From positions 186,001 to 250,000 of the forward strand of contig MBPM02000071.1 in assembly GCA_001695595.3 (NCBI GenBank): a DNA stretch of 64,000 nucleotides, written 5' to 3'. Under the pieces are notes generated by a model. That model made no database searches, had not been told where the DNA came from, and saw nothing but the letters and a program-made list of their open reading frames with translations. The position numbers were made by a program, and so were the translations under genes. Shown one piece after another: positions 23,084 to 33,390 of the stretch. Positions within the stretch are counted from its first letter, which is position 1. Every line of letters begins with the position of its first letter. The DNA is from Plasmopara viticola (Eukaryota; Oomycota; Peronosporomycetes; Peronosporales; Peronosporaceae).

Positions 23084-26000
23084 CTACGCTGCCATCCGTA
23101 GACCCGTAAGAAACTTGCTGTGCTTGTCCCTTGCAAGTGCCTTCGTAAATCCGTCCGCGACCATGTCTTCCGTCGGCTTGTATTCAAGTGTGATTTCCTC
23201 GCGTTCCACTTTCTCGCGCAGGAAATGAAACTTGATGTCGATGTGCTTCGTCCGCGAGTGATAAACAGGATTCTTGGCCAGTGCGATGCAACCTTGATTA
23301 TCTTGATAAATCGTTGTTGCCGAATCGACACCGTACTTCATGTCCTTGAGCAGACTTCGGAACCAAAGAGCCTCTTGCGTCACACTGTACAAACTCATGT
23401 ACTCTGCTTCCGTGCTTGATGTTGCGACCGTCGGCTGACGCTTGGAATTCCACGAAACGGCACTTCCATTCAAGAAGAATACATACCCTGTTGTTGAACG
23501 TCGCGTGTCGAGGTCTCCTGCCCAGTTTGCATCAGCATACGCAATCAGCTCTCCCTTGCTCGAGCCGTCAAACACAATGCTGATATCTAGTGTCGTCTTC
23601 AAGTACTTCAGAATTCGCTTGGCCGCCGCCCAGTGTGCTTTGCCGTAACGCTCGCAAAACTTGGCAACTTCACCAACAGCATATGCTATGTCCGGGCGCG
23701 TACATGTTGCTATGTACATCAAAGCCCCCACCAGTTCGCGATATGGGTACTTCGGCGCAAACGCTTCCTCTTCGGGCAACTTCGACAACTTGGAGTTACT
23801 GTCCGCTGGTGTGTGCACGTCCTTGCATTGATCAACACCAAATTTCTCCGCGAGTCGCTTGATATACGCTTGTTGGTTTATCTTGATCACATGGTCGTCA
23901 CGCTTGCGGTGTATCTCGATCCCCAGGCAATACTTGAGCTCTCCGAGCTCTTTGATGCTGAACTCTTCCTTCAGCGCACTCTTGATGTCCTCAATATGAT
24001 CCATGGTTTTGCAGAACAGCATCGAGTCATCCACGTAAATGATGATGATGCTGTACTCGTTTCTCGAAACACGAACGAACACACATGGGTCTGCCGAGGT
24101 ACCCTTGAAACCTTGATTCTCCAGATGCTTGGTGAGCTTGCTGTTCCACTGTCGCGCAGCTTGCTTCGTCCCGTAAAGTGCTTTTTGAAGTAAGCACTTC
24201 TTTGCCGGATTTTCTTCATCTTCGAAGCCATCTGGCTGGTCCATGTAAATCTCCTCTTCAACTTCGCCATACAGGAATGCTGTATCAACGTCGACATTTT
24301 CAGCTTCTAAGTCTTCAGCCGCTGCGATCGCCAACACCGCATTAATCGACTCTTTGCGTGCGACTGGCGCAAACGTCTCATTGTAGTCAATTCCAGGGCG
24401 CTGCGTAAACCCCTTTGCGACTAAGCGTGCCTTGAATTTCACAATATTGCCACTCGGATCACGCTTGATACGGAAGACCCACTTGCACCCAACAGCCTTC
24501 TTATGCTGTGGCATGTCCAATAGCTTCCATGTGTTGTGATCTTCAAGTGACTTCATCTCGCTCTTCATCGCTTCCAGCCACTGATCCTTGTATTCGCTCT
24601 TCATTACTTCTTCGTAGGTGGAAGCTTGTTCCCCACTGCTCTCCGCGACCAAACAGTGGTGAGAGTCGTACTCTCCCTCGAAGTCGTCCAGATTGAATTC
24701 ACCGCGGCGTATGTTCGTGAATTCTTTGTCGTAGCGCACCAGACCACGCTTCTTCCGAACAGGTCGCACCATCCACTCTTCTTCGCCATCTCGGCCAGGT
24801 GTGCTCGATGCACGAGTTGGAACTTGAACGACCACGTTATCTTGCCCGTCGTTCCCCGGCTCCTGGCGTGTTCGCATCGGTGGTGTCCTCAAAACTTCCT
24901 CTTCAAACGGTGCCTCCGTCTCTTCTTCGTCTTCAATCACGTCGACGATCACATTTCTTCTCTTCTCCAGTACCTTCGAGACGGGATGCTCAGCGAACGT
25001 CACACTTCTTGAAATCTTGATTGATCCGTCGTCCGCGTCAAGAAGTCGATACGCCTTGTGTTTCCTCGCATATCCAAGGAAGAAACACTTCACGCCTGAA
25101 TCATCCAGTTTCTTGCGTCCCGCCTTCGCCACATGCGCGTAACACTGCGCACCAAATACGCGCATGTGGTCGATACGCGGTTTCCGCTTAAACACCATCT
25201 CGTATGGACTTGATCTCTTGTTCGACGCGTTTGGAAGCACGTTCCGGATGTCTGTCGCTGTCATGAGAGCTTCACACCAGTATGACTTGTCGAGTCCACT
25301 GTCCTTGATCATGCAGCGTGTCATCTCGATCAGTGTCCGGTTCATGCGCTCTGCCATACCGTTCTGTTCAGGGTTGAACGGTACCGTGAACTCTTGTTTG
25401 ATAAACTTTGCCTTGCAAAAGTTGTCCATCGCCGCGTTCCGGTACTCCCCACCGTTGTCACTTCGAAGAACCTTGACCTTTGTCCCAGACAGCGTCTTGA
25501 TCTCTCGGTAAAACCTTGTGAACGCGCTTGTTACTTCGCTCTTCTTCCGCAACGGGAAGACCGTCGTGTACCGGTTTTTCATCATGATGAAGCTGACAAT
25601 GTACTTGTAGCCGGACTTTGAGAGTGGCGTGATTGGCCCGAGTACGTCAGAACTCACCACTTCATCGGAACGCGCAGCCTCCCTGAGCTCTGCGTCTTCC
25701 TCACTTGTATTGAAAGACTTTCGCACTTGCTTGGATGTTGCGCACACATCGCATACAAAGTCCATCTTCATCTCTTCTCCCTTGATTCTTCCATCCTTAA
25801 CCAGAGCGTTTACCGTGCCATACGATGCGTGACCCAGTCTTCGGTGCCATAGCTCTGCTTCTGTCTCTGCAACATGGCACTCCGCATCAGCCTCGATGTT
25901 GAGGTACATCAGGAAACCCTGTTTCCTTCCCGTGGCAACCGGTGTGCCGCCACGCTTCACCACGCACTCGTCGCGGGTAATCTCGATCGTCATTCCTCGT

Positions 26001-27022
26001 GCTGTTGCAGCCGTAAGCGAGAACAAATTCTTCGTCAGTTCTTGAACGTGCAGAGTATTTTCCAGCGTGGCATCGATCCACGCATGCCCGGTCCAAACCC
26101 GAAGCTTGACCGTTCCGTAGCCGATGACCTTGAGCTTCACATCGTTCTTCGCGCTTGAAACACTGCGCGGCTGTTCAACTATCTTGTAGTCCACGAAGGA
26201 TCCTCGATCCTTGCACATATGCGCCGATGCTCCGCTATCCATGACCCAGCAGTTGCTCGCGTAGCCCTCACTGGCATTGAACGCGATGTTGGACTGGTCA
26301 TGGTTTGCTTCTCTTGGAATCCGACTTGAACGGCAATCTCTAGCATAGTGGCCGACCTTGCCACAATTGTAGCACACCCCCGACGGTCCTTTGGGTCGTC
26401 GTCCTTGTTGCTTCTTCGGGTGCTGCTTGACGCTTCGCTTGTTTGTGTAGAGAGCCGTTGCTTCCTCTACTCGTGCCGCCTCCTTCTGGCGCACTTCTTC
26501 AGCAATCAGCTTACTCACGAGACTGCTGAATTCGAAGCTGGTGATCGACATCCGGAACGCCTGCACTAAGCTCTCGTAGCTTGCAGGAAGGCTCCTTAGC
26601 ATGACTGCGCATATGTCTTCTTCACTTGGAGCACACTTTGCACTTCTCATCTTCATCACCAGGTCTTCAAGCTCCATCACATGTCCACTCATGTTCGACG
26701 CCGTGTACTTGAACGAAGCGAACTTCTCCTTCAGCCAAAGCCGATTCGCCATGTCTTGAGTGTGATGTAACCTTGCCAGTCTTCCCCACGCTTCGGTCGC
26801 TGACGTTGCGTCGATCACGTGCATCAGCTGAGAGTCACTCAAGTTGAGCGCGATCGCAGCGTGTGCTTGCTGCTCCTTGACCGCATTGGGTGCGCCTTCG
26901 CCAGAGACGGCTCCCCACAATCCCTTGGACATCAAAGACATCTTCATCTTGTAGCTCCATAACGCGTAGTTGGATCCGTCGAATGGCTCGATCTTGACAC
27001 CGGAGTCGTTACTTGGACTCAT
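23084..27022 (-). CDS. Copia Gag-Pol polyprotein, intact
   Basis: 1312 residues in one frame. Order of domains: capsid-type Gag (residues about 1-190); CCHC zinc knuckle CYNCGKVGHYARDC (217-230); aspartic protease DSGAS (262-266); integrase with the HRRLGH...CDVC zinc-binding part (393-427) and the DD35E core D459, D522, E558; then reverse transcriptase with YVDD at 996-999; then RNase H with the TSSTEAEYM and KHIDIKFHF motifs near the C-terminus. This gene order (integrase before reverse transcriptase) defines Ty1/copia. All catalytic residues I can locate are present and there are no stops, so the element may be active. The ATG lies inside the primer-binding site, 5 nt from the LTR. Confidence 0.96.
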   Translation of the reverse strand: MSPSNDSGVKIEPFDGSNYALWSYKMKMSLMSKGLWGAVSGEGAPNAVKEQQAHAAIALNLSDSQLMHVIDATSATEAWGRLARLHHTQDMANRLWLKEKFASFKYTASNMSGHVMELEDLVMKMRSAKCAPSEEDICAVMLRSLPASYESLVQAFRMSITSFEFSSLVSKLIAEEVRQKEAARVEEATALYTNKRSVKQHPKKQQGRRPKGPSGVCYNCGKVGHYARDCRSSRIPREANHDQSNIAFNASEGYASNCWVMDSGASAHMCKDRGSFVDYKIVEQPRSVSSAKNDVKLKVIGYGTVKLRVWTGHAWIDATLENTLHVQELTKNLFSLTAATARGMTIEITRDECVVKRGGTPVATGRKQGFLMYLNIEADAECHVAETEAELWHRRLGHASYGTVNALVKDGRIKGEEMKMDFVCDVCATSKQVRKSFNTSEEDAELREAARSDEVVSSDVLGPITPLSKSGYKYIVSFIMMKNRYTTVFPLRKKSEVTSAFTRFYREIKTLSGTKVKVLRSDNGGEYRNAAMDNFCKAKFIKQEFTVPFNPEQNGMAERMNRTLIEMTRCMIKDSGLDKSYWCEALMTATDIRNVLPNASNKRSSPYEMVFKRKPRIDHMRVFGAQCYAHVAKAGRKKLDDSGVKCFFLGYARKHKAYRLLDADDGSIKISRSVTFAEHPVSKVLEKRRNVIVDVIEDEEETEAPFEEEVLRTPPMRTRQEPGNDGQDNVVVQVPTRASSTPGRDGEEEWMVRPVRKKRGLVRYDKEFTNIRRGEFNLDDFEGEYDSHHCLVAESSGEQASTYEEVMKSEYKDQWLEAMKSEMKSLEDHNTWKLLDMPQHKKAVGCKWVFRIKRDPSGNIVKFKARLVAKGFTQRPGIDYNETFAPVARKESINAVLAIAAAEDLEAENVDVDTAFLYGEVEEEIYMDQPDGFEDEENPAKKCLLQKALYGTKQAARQWNSKLTKHLENQGFKGTSADPCVFVRVSRNEYSIIIIYVDDSMLFCKTMDHIEDIKSALKEEFSIKELGELKYCLGIEIHRKRDDHVIKINQQAYIKRLAEKFGVDQCKDVHTPADSNSKLSKLPEEEAFAPKYPYRELVGALMYIATCTRPDIAYAVGEVAKFCERYGKAHWAAAKRILKYLKTTLDISIVFDGSSKGELIAYADANWAGDLDTRRSTTGYVFFLNGSAVSWNSKRQPTVATSSTEAEYMSLYSVTQEALWFRSLLKDMKYGVDSATTIYQDNQGCIALAKNPVYHSRTKHIDIKFHFLREKVEREEITLEYKPTEDMVADGFTKALARDKHSKFLTGLRMAA

Positions 27023-27026
27023 AACC
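27015..27026 (-). promoter_or_regulatory. Primer-binding site, copia type
   Basis: GGTTATGAGTCC directly abuts the 5' LTR. It is complementary to a CUCAUAACC-type anticodon arm of initiator tRNA-Met, not to a tRNA 3' end. Drosophila copia is primed by a tRNA-Met half in this manner and has a similar site. The pairing tRNA in this organism is inferred. Confidence 0.6.
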
Positions 27027-27259
27027 TGTTGATAAAATAAACTCGGGATCGGATCTACTAGGATGTTCTAATGGACTTGTGGTCGGGATTGCAAACCGAA
27101 AAGTAAGTTGTATTTGTGCGTTTATCCTTGTCCTACTCTTTGCTGTCTCTCTTGCTGGCCATTCATTCCTTTCGCGCACGATAGCCATTTAATCGCATTG
27201 ACCAATCACTGGTCATAGTAACGTCCGCCTTTCTTCGATCAGCACATCAATCTTTAACA
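27027..27259 (-). repeat. Copia 5' LTR (long form, 233 bp)
   Basis: Same ends as the 3' LTR. It carries an additional 57 bp at about 27046-27102 that the 3' LTR lacks. Confidence 0.92.
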
Positions 27260-27264
27260 GTAAC

Positions 27265-27540
27265 GACTCCCTCACGACAGTGCCTTAGGCATTTATCGCA
27301 AGCTATCAAGTTTTCGACTCCCCAATTGTATTTCCCCCAAATAGCATCACCTGTCAGTTTTTCGTACACGGTGGGATTCGATACCGACTTGGAGCAGAGG
27401 TAATCAATCCACTGCACCAAAAAAAACCGTTATAAAAACAACGGAATTTCAGTGCTTACTCTGGATGCATCTTCGGCTCCCTACTTGCCCGAATGTTTGA
27501 ATGCCTGCCGTCCTCGATTTACAGTTCTAACCTACGTTGG
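27265..27540 (-). pseudogene. Exons of an unrecognised spliced gene, cut by copia
   Basis: On the minus strand an exon from 27411 to the copia target site reads WIDYLCSKSVSNPTVYEKL, continuing with IWGKYNWGVENLIACDKC. This has the composition of real protein and a CxxC pair. It is preceded by a plausible 48-nt intron (27412-27459, GTAAGC...GGTGCAG) and an upstream exon (to about 27525) in the matching frame, which contains one TAG. The copia insertion at 27264 interrupts the frame a few codons after ACDKCLRHC. I do not recognise the protein. It may be a dead gene or an older pseudogene. Confidence 0.4.
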
Positions 27541-27599
27541 TATACTTCTAGATACTACAACAGTAGCTAGGTAATCTGCTGGATAAAAGTGTAATGAAA

Positions 27600-27790
27600 T
27601 TTGTCCAAATATCATATGAATCTAGGCTACAATTAGGTCAATGCAGCACCAATGGTAACTATAACGGTCTTCAAAGCGCATTGACAATCAGCTGCTATGG
27701 TAGTAACACTTCTGAGCTTATTGTTAGATTCGGAAACAGCTTTTTTCACTTTTTAATTGTCATTCATCGCAAACAAAACAATGTCTAGGG
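27600..27790 (+). repeat. Fragment of the large repeat (R1, resumed)
   Basis: Matches 31960-32050 and 62530-62620 (GGTCAATGCA, then ACGGTCTTCAAAGCGCATT, then AGCTGCTA and GTAGTAA). In R2 this follows directly after the stretch where R1 breaks off at about 16144, so it is probably the continuation of R1 beyond the LINE and copia insertions. Confidence 0.5.
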
Positions 27791-27864
27791 GGATAATTTA
27801 TTACTGATATAGTATATATGATTTTATTAAGAGGAGTTGTTACTTTTTTTACTATTTCACTTTT

Positions 27865-28929
27865 TTACCCATCAATTGAATCGTTTGACTCTTCCAAACC
27901 CCGCAGAGCATCGGCAAGGAATTCTTCATTTTCGAAATGTAGCGCTTCACTGAGTGATTCACCCGATTGTTCGGTCAGCGTTTCACTGTCCTCATGCATT
28001 TTATGCTGGCGCGATATCTCGTTGTGAAAAAGCTTGTGCGGCCAATAATAAAGCTCAGTACGAGGAGCCCCATAAAGTGTTGTATTATAGAAAGGGGCTC
28101 CAGTCTCGCGGTCATAGAAATTGCTGCTTTGCAAAATTCGCTGCCAGCGTCCGATATCTTGGGGATTGTCGGCTGCTAACACGAGGTCGCGAATCTGAAT
28201 TTTTTCTAGACTCATAGTTTTGCGACAAATTGGCGAGCGTGTGAGCTTTTGTCGCTTTGCACATTGCCACATGACTGGTTTATCAAATGTGAGTGCACAT
28301 TTAGGCTGTAAAGCAAAATACTTGCTCTCGCAAACGAGAGGTGAAGCGCGAGAAGATTCGTCGACAAGGAGCACGGCTTCCGGACGAACGTCTTTTGGAT
28401 TCTGAAAAAGGCACAACTCTTTTGATGTGCGTTGTCTGTTGCAAGCCATGACGACACCCCAGCGCTTTTTCCAGTGCACCTTGTCACGTAAATATAACCA
28501 GCCGCAGTACACTTTCATATGCTTTGTCAGAGACGCAACAACAGCTTTCCGACGATACTGTCTTGCCAAATCAATTGGTAACAGTCCTTTGCGGTTGATT
28601 GCAAACGCGTCTCCACCAGAGGCCAGCAGCGCGTCAACCACCCCAGAACGGCGATTGGTCATGGCTGCGTAATGAAGTGCTGTATTTTTTAGTTTCGTGT
28701 CGTCTTCGATATTGACATCAGCACCAGCAGTAATCAGCTGCCATACAATCTCGTCCCCACGCTTACTCTCCTTAGCGACCATGAGTGCTGTAGTTCCATG
28801 ATTATGATGTTTCCAATTAACAAGATTCGGTCTTAACGCGTCCCGCGTCTCCACGAGCATTTCTCGTAACTTGTCAACGTCACCCTCTCGGGCAGCCTTC
28901 CACACGGCGACACACTTGGCATGTGTCAT
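27865..28929 (-). CDS. Ankyrin-PH protein, RING-less family member
   Basis: 354 residues from the ATG at 28929, which aligns with the start of the 464-residue relative (MTHAKCVAVWKAAREGD). An open frame extends 16 codons further upstream, but that part is promoter sequence in the relative. Ankyrin repeats fill residues about 45-137 and the PH-like domain 140-285, both very similar to the copy at 9956-11350. The chain stops soon after EEFLADALRGLEESND, where relatives continue for another ~100 residues into a RING finger; no RING remnant is visible downstream. It could be a truncated, still expressed protein lacking ligase function, or an early pseudogene with an intact frame. Same Inr-like promoter as its relative. 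Confidence 0.82.
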   Translation of the reverse strand: MTHAKCVAVWKAAREGDVDKLREMLVETRDALRPNLVNWKHHNHGTTALMVAKESKRGDEIVWQLITAGADVNIEDDTKLKNTALHYAAMTNRRSGVVDALLASGGDAFAINRKGLLPIDLARQYRRKAVVASLTKHMKVYCGWLYLRDKVHWKKRWGVVMACNRQRTSKELCLFQNPKDVRPEAVLLVDESSRASPLVCESKYFALQPKCALTFDKPVMWQCAKRQKLTRSPICRKTMSLEKIQIRDLVLAADNPQDIGRWQRILQSSNFYDRETGAPFYNTTLYGAPRTELYYWPHKLFHNEISRQHKMHEDSETLTEQSGESLSEALHFENEEFLADALRGLEESNDSIDG

Positions 28930-28947
28930 CGCTTTATAGTTGTCGTG

Positions 28948-28963
28948 CAATAGTAAAATGAAC
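28948..28963 (-). promoter_or_regulatory. Oomycete-type core promoter (Inr/FPR)
   Basis: GTTCATTTTACTATTG, identical to the element before the gene ending at 9956 and 18 nt from the start codon at 28929. Confidence 0.62.
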
Positions 28964-29159
28964 TTTATGACCGTCAAGTTCGATCATACATCCGGATACT
29001 GGAGCCGCGCTTGCAGAGACGCAGACCCGCTCATTTATCTCGTGCCCACAAGCACACCAGCGCCCGTCGAGTACACAATGTATTCATTGTCTTTACATTA
29101 TCAAACGTCGCAACTCATACGGATAGGACCAGTACCTCAACAGACAATCAAGGTGAAGT

Positions 29160-29945
29160 GCGTACTGTAATGGGACAACCTATTTTGTGCGATTGCAACT
29201 ATAATCCACGAGTAGCGTCGTCACAATACAATATCTTTCCTAAGCTTTGAACCATGACAACCGCATGTAATTTATGAATTTTCTTACCTACGCGATTATA
29301 CCGATCGTATCGTAAGTAAGTGCACTAGAATTTTCTTACCTGCGCGATTATACCGATCGTATCGTAAGGAAGTGCACTATTCGTATGTATACCGCCGTTT
29401 GTATACCAGTAGACTAAAGTTATGCTTAACACATCAAATAACAGGTGAATTAGCTAACTTTTTATTTCAGGATAATTATTTTATAAAAACTGGATAAATA
29501 TCAAAAAAAAGCAAAGGTTCTTAACGTTAAAAGATGAAGTTGCGCAAGATAAGGTAGTTGGTAGTGTAAAGTTGATTTTCGTACTGTAATGGGACAACCT
29601 ATTTTGTGCGAATTCAACTCTATACCACAGGGAGCGTCGTCACAATACAGTATCTTTCCTAATATTTGAGCCATGACGACCGCGTGTAATTTTAGAATTT
29701 TCTTACCTGCGCGATTATACCAATCGTATCGTAAGGAAGTGCACTATTCGTATGTATACCGCCGTTTGTATACCAGTAGACTAAAGTTATGCTTAACACA
29801 TCAAGTAATAGGTGAATTAGCTAACTTTTTATTTCAGGATAATTATTTTATAAAAAACACTGTATTAATATAAAAAAACAAAGGTTTTTAACGTAAAAAG
29901 ATGAAATTGCGCAAGATTAGGTAGTTGGTAGTGTAAAGTTGTGGG
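29160..29945 (+). repeat. Tandem duplication of about 400 bp with an inner duplication
   Basis: Unit 1 (29160-29579) and unit 2 (29580-29945) both begin CGTACTGTAATGGGACAACC and end GTAGTTGGTAGTGTAAAGTT. Unit 1 additionally repeats a ~56-bp stretch (about 29272-29378, containing TACCGATCGTATCGTAAG twice). No coding content seen. Confidence 0.85.
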
Positions 29946-30000
29946 CATGATGAAACAGTATTCTTCAAACTGCAATTAATTACTCACTTTAAATGGCGAA

Positions 30001-33000
30001 AGTGTATCGTCGTTCGCCGATATTTTCCTGCTTGCCTCCTCTTTTTGCAAGGTGCTGTGTGACCTGCTGGTTAATTGTCTTTTTAAACCTCCCATGGACT
30101 TCTGCACAAATGTAATAGCTTGTCACATGCGTCGGATGCACTTTTCACGTTGACCGGACAAATTACTGGCTTTTATAGGCCTGAGAAAGCGGACTTATAT
30201 TTCTACTCTCTTTTCTACGCGTTCAATTTCTACTCGTTGCTCGAGAGCTCCGGTATCGATGACATAGGAAATCTAACCCGTATGTGGTGTAAGCCGGGAA
30301 AACTTGAATATCGCCCTTTAAACTAGAACTTGCTTTTTGAATCAAAAGAAAAAGCTGGCGACTGTGATCACGGACGATCAGGTGTTTGTGGCGCTCGCAT
30401 GAGTGGCCCGGCCGAAAGCTAGGCACTTGCCCGGCAAACAACCTTACAGATAATGCTAGTGAACGGATTCGGAATAAGCTTCTTGTCCACTTAACTCTCA
30501 AGCAATACGATAGTGGCTCACATTCCCTTCCAGATCAAGTACGGATATTGCACTATGTATGTACGATAAAAAAAGACTCACATTATCGCATTTGTATCAA
30601 ATGTGAGATGTCACTCGTCCCGTAATGGACTGTTTACTTTACCGGTTTGGAGCTAGATAGATCTCGTACTTAAAAGACTGCTTATTTAGCACAATGCTAA
30701 TGTAGAAATTTATTTTAAATCTGTAAGTCATTACTGATAAACTGCAATGTAAGCAAGGGCTATACTTATATTGGTACATTTCATTAGCAACCCGGCGATA
30801 ATGTCCTTGGTGCACTTTAGCCCAGTAGCTTTTGGCGTTTGCGTCGCCACTTTTAACGCTTATTCATCACGTTCGTACATTGTGCTTTCTTCGGCTCAGT
30901 GACTTTGTGTAACGTCACAACTATTTCATATGATCTCCTTGTGCAAACGACTGTTAGTTGGTGTGGGCTTTATCAGCCCGCGGCTTCAGATAGCAACAGC
31001 CTCTCACTTTTGAGCCAAGTCCGCGAGTGGATCAACCTCGATACGCCGGTCACGAGCTGGTAAGCCACCATGCACAGGTCCCATCAGCTACGCACAATTG
31101 GTCGTTACGAAAAAGGTCTTTGTCGCATTGAAAATCGAGACAAAAATCGACTCGTATACGTGCCCAAGATTAAGCGTATGCCTCACGGAGTCAAAACGGT
31201 ACAACTAACGACGCCGCGAGCATTCCTTAGATATCGATGTGCTTTCCACCCTCAGCGATCTCAAGCCTCGGCTGCAGCACAACGAGCTCGGCGTGCGGAC
31301 CAATTTTAATGCTACACGGCAGACATTAACTGCACTACGGCAGTAAAGTTGTCGGGTACGCGCTAAATTGCTTACATTGTGAAGCCGTTATCTTTCTTGC
31401 TATACGGCGCTGAAGTTTATGCCACTGTCTTGAATGGCAATACTGTTTCTGGAAATGCGGGGTCGTTGCGACTCGCTGCACGCATTGATCAGCACAACTT
31501 CCTTTGGCCTTTTGATTTCATCCGCAACAACGTTTACGGATTTTCGCATCAAGCACATATACCACATCAAGCGAAGTGGCATTTGAGTTGCTACGTGATA
31601 CTTTAATTACAGCGACTCGTTAATGTCGTGATGACCCTTGACTCAGCAAACTTGTCCGGTACGTCATGAAAGGCGACGCCCAGCACGACCTGGAAACGCA
31701 ATTTTGCGCAGTATAAATGACTCCTCTCGCAAACGGCACATCCTCGGCCCAAGCCGACGCGTTGCTCTAACACACTGAGTCACTTCCGTCTTCGTTAACC
31801 GTCCAATATACGACATCGACAGCGACGTCTTGACTAAATCTCACGAATTTCTTGAGCTTCCAAGTTTTTTCTTAAATTTTATCCCTTATTGCTCTGCATT
31901 TCGCAGCCCTTGTTGTATGTAAAACATTTCTTTAATGCTTGGCGGTCGATAAGCTACTTATTTCAGCTAATAGTTGGTCAATGCATACCTATAGTGGCTG
32001 TAACGGTCTTCAAAGCGCATTAACAATGAGCTGCTACTGTAGTAATATTTATTAGCTCTTTGTTACAGCTTTTTACAGTTTGACAGCAAGATATCCCTTA
32101 TATGACGTCATTATCGTCATCGCAAATAGTTCAACATTACATCTATGCTTTTAAGCTGTTACATCCATCTGAAGGCGTGTAATTAACTGGTATTATCTGA
32201 TAGAAAGGCTGAGCAGGAAAATCTGTAATGTCGATCGGTACGTACTTAGTGAGGGAGCCGCTAACCAGCACCTCCGCTCAACCTTTCTTTGTGTTCATCA
32301 CACCACTTGGATAAGACGATCGGTGAAGCGTGAAAGTCGTGAATGTGTTTAACGCGCGATCATCGTCTTCAATGTCGGATGCAATTGCTAATACTGCTCG
32401 CTGTACAGGAAAGCTCTTCGTTGTGAGCTCGATACATTGACAGCAACGACAAAGATGGAAGCTACAACAAACAGCACATCTAGTGACGATATGGTGCGTC
32501 TGCTGGTAACTAATGGTTAAGCTTGGCAAATAATGTCTGAATCTGGCTATCGTGCGCAAGACGACATCGAAGCCTTCTAAGACTGCATTGCATGAGTTTG
32601 CATGGAAGAAAAAGGAGCGTGTAACAGCTGCAATACAGCAACGCCAGGTGGCTTCATTTCACAGGAAAAGAGCCAACTTTTGGCGCAACAATGCCACAAG
32701 CTTTGCCGGGATCAGTGTAGAAAGCGAACGGGCCAATTCCCGCCAGTGTGGGCAACGCCCTCATCGGCCCCTTCAAGGTGTGTATGTGAGCTTCATGGTT
32801 ATTGAGATTTATCGCGTCAGGTTTGTCCTTAAGTAATGCGGCGGGAAAATTACGCTACGTGCAATTTGAGCAATTATTGGCAAAGAAAAATTGGTTTGGA
32901 CCAGCTTTGCAATCTTAGCTGGGGTGGTAATCCTACAAATTATCGACCTACAGTCTGGCGGCTGCTATTGGTATGTGGGTTCCTTACTGAGTACACTTCT

Positions 33001-33390
33001 CGCAAATTACTGATCTAACTTATGATTTTTTGCGGTGTAGAGATATATACAGTCAAGAAAGGATCAGCGGGAGGCTATGTTGTAGCGAAAGCGTTGAGAG
33101 TACGTAAAGTACTTCAACGATAATATTACGTTGAGCATTTGCAATGCAAAAAACCTTGCAAGTTTGCACGTACGAAAGCTGATAATTCGCGACAGAAGAT
33201 CATTGCTTTAAACAGCGAGAATACATTATAAAGACTGTATTATCAGGTAATACCGGATGCATGAAGTTGACTCAGATCCCGCAGTTCTTACTCGATGACG
33301 TGTTGAAGTTGAAGAGAAGACGAGGATCGTTTCTACGCAGCCACGACGGATGAGCGCTATTTCGCTTGCTGAACGGGTTGTACGTGAAGG
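30001..33390 (+). repeat. Unclassified large repeat, copy R2
   Basis: The most complete of three copies. Its left third matches 13738-15190 and its remainder, from about 30941, matches 61506-64000 in the same order. Short open frames (31070-31309, 32552-32836, 32836-33018) correspond to decayed frames in the other copies, so the repeat once had coding capacity, but no frame shows a motif I can name. No terminal repeats were found; the true right end may lie beyond 33390. Confidence 0.7.

Larger units (their letters stand above)
22874..27259 (-). mobile_element. Full-length Ty1/copia LTR retrotransposon
   Basis: LTRs start TGTTAA and end in ACA on both sides, with the 5-bp target duplication GTAAC at 22869-22873 and 27260-27264. 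In the minus orientation the order is 5' LTR (27259-27027), primer-binding site abutting it, one uninterrupted polyprotein, the purine tract AAGGGAGAG and the 3' LTR (23051-22874). Apart from one 57-bp length difference the LTRs differ at only a few bases, so the insertion is young. Confidence 0.95.

Noticed and set aside
23120..26569. Many plus-strand frames of 60-190 codons
   Set aside because: They are shadows of the copia polyprotein on the opposite strand.
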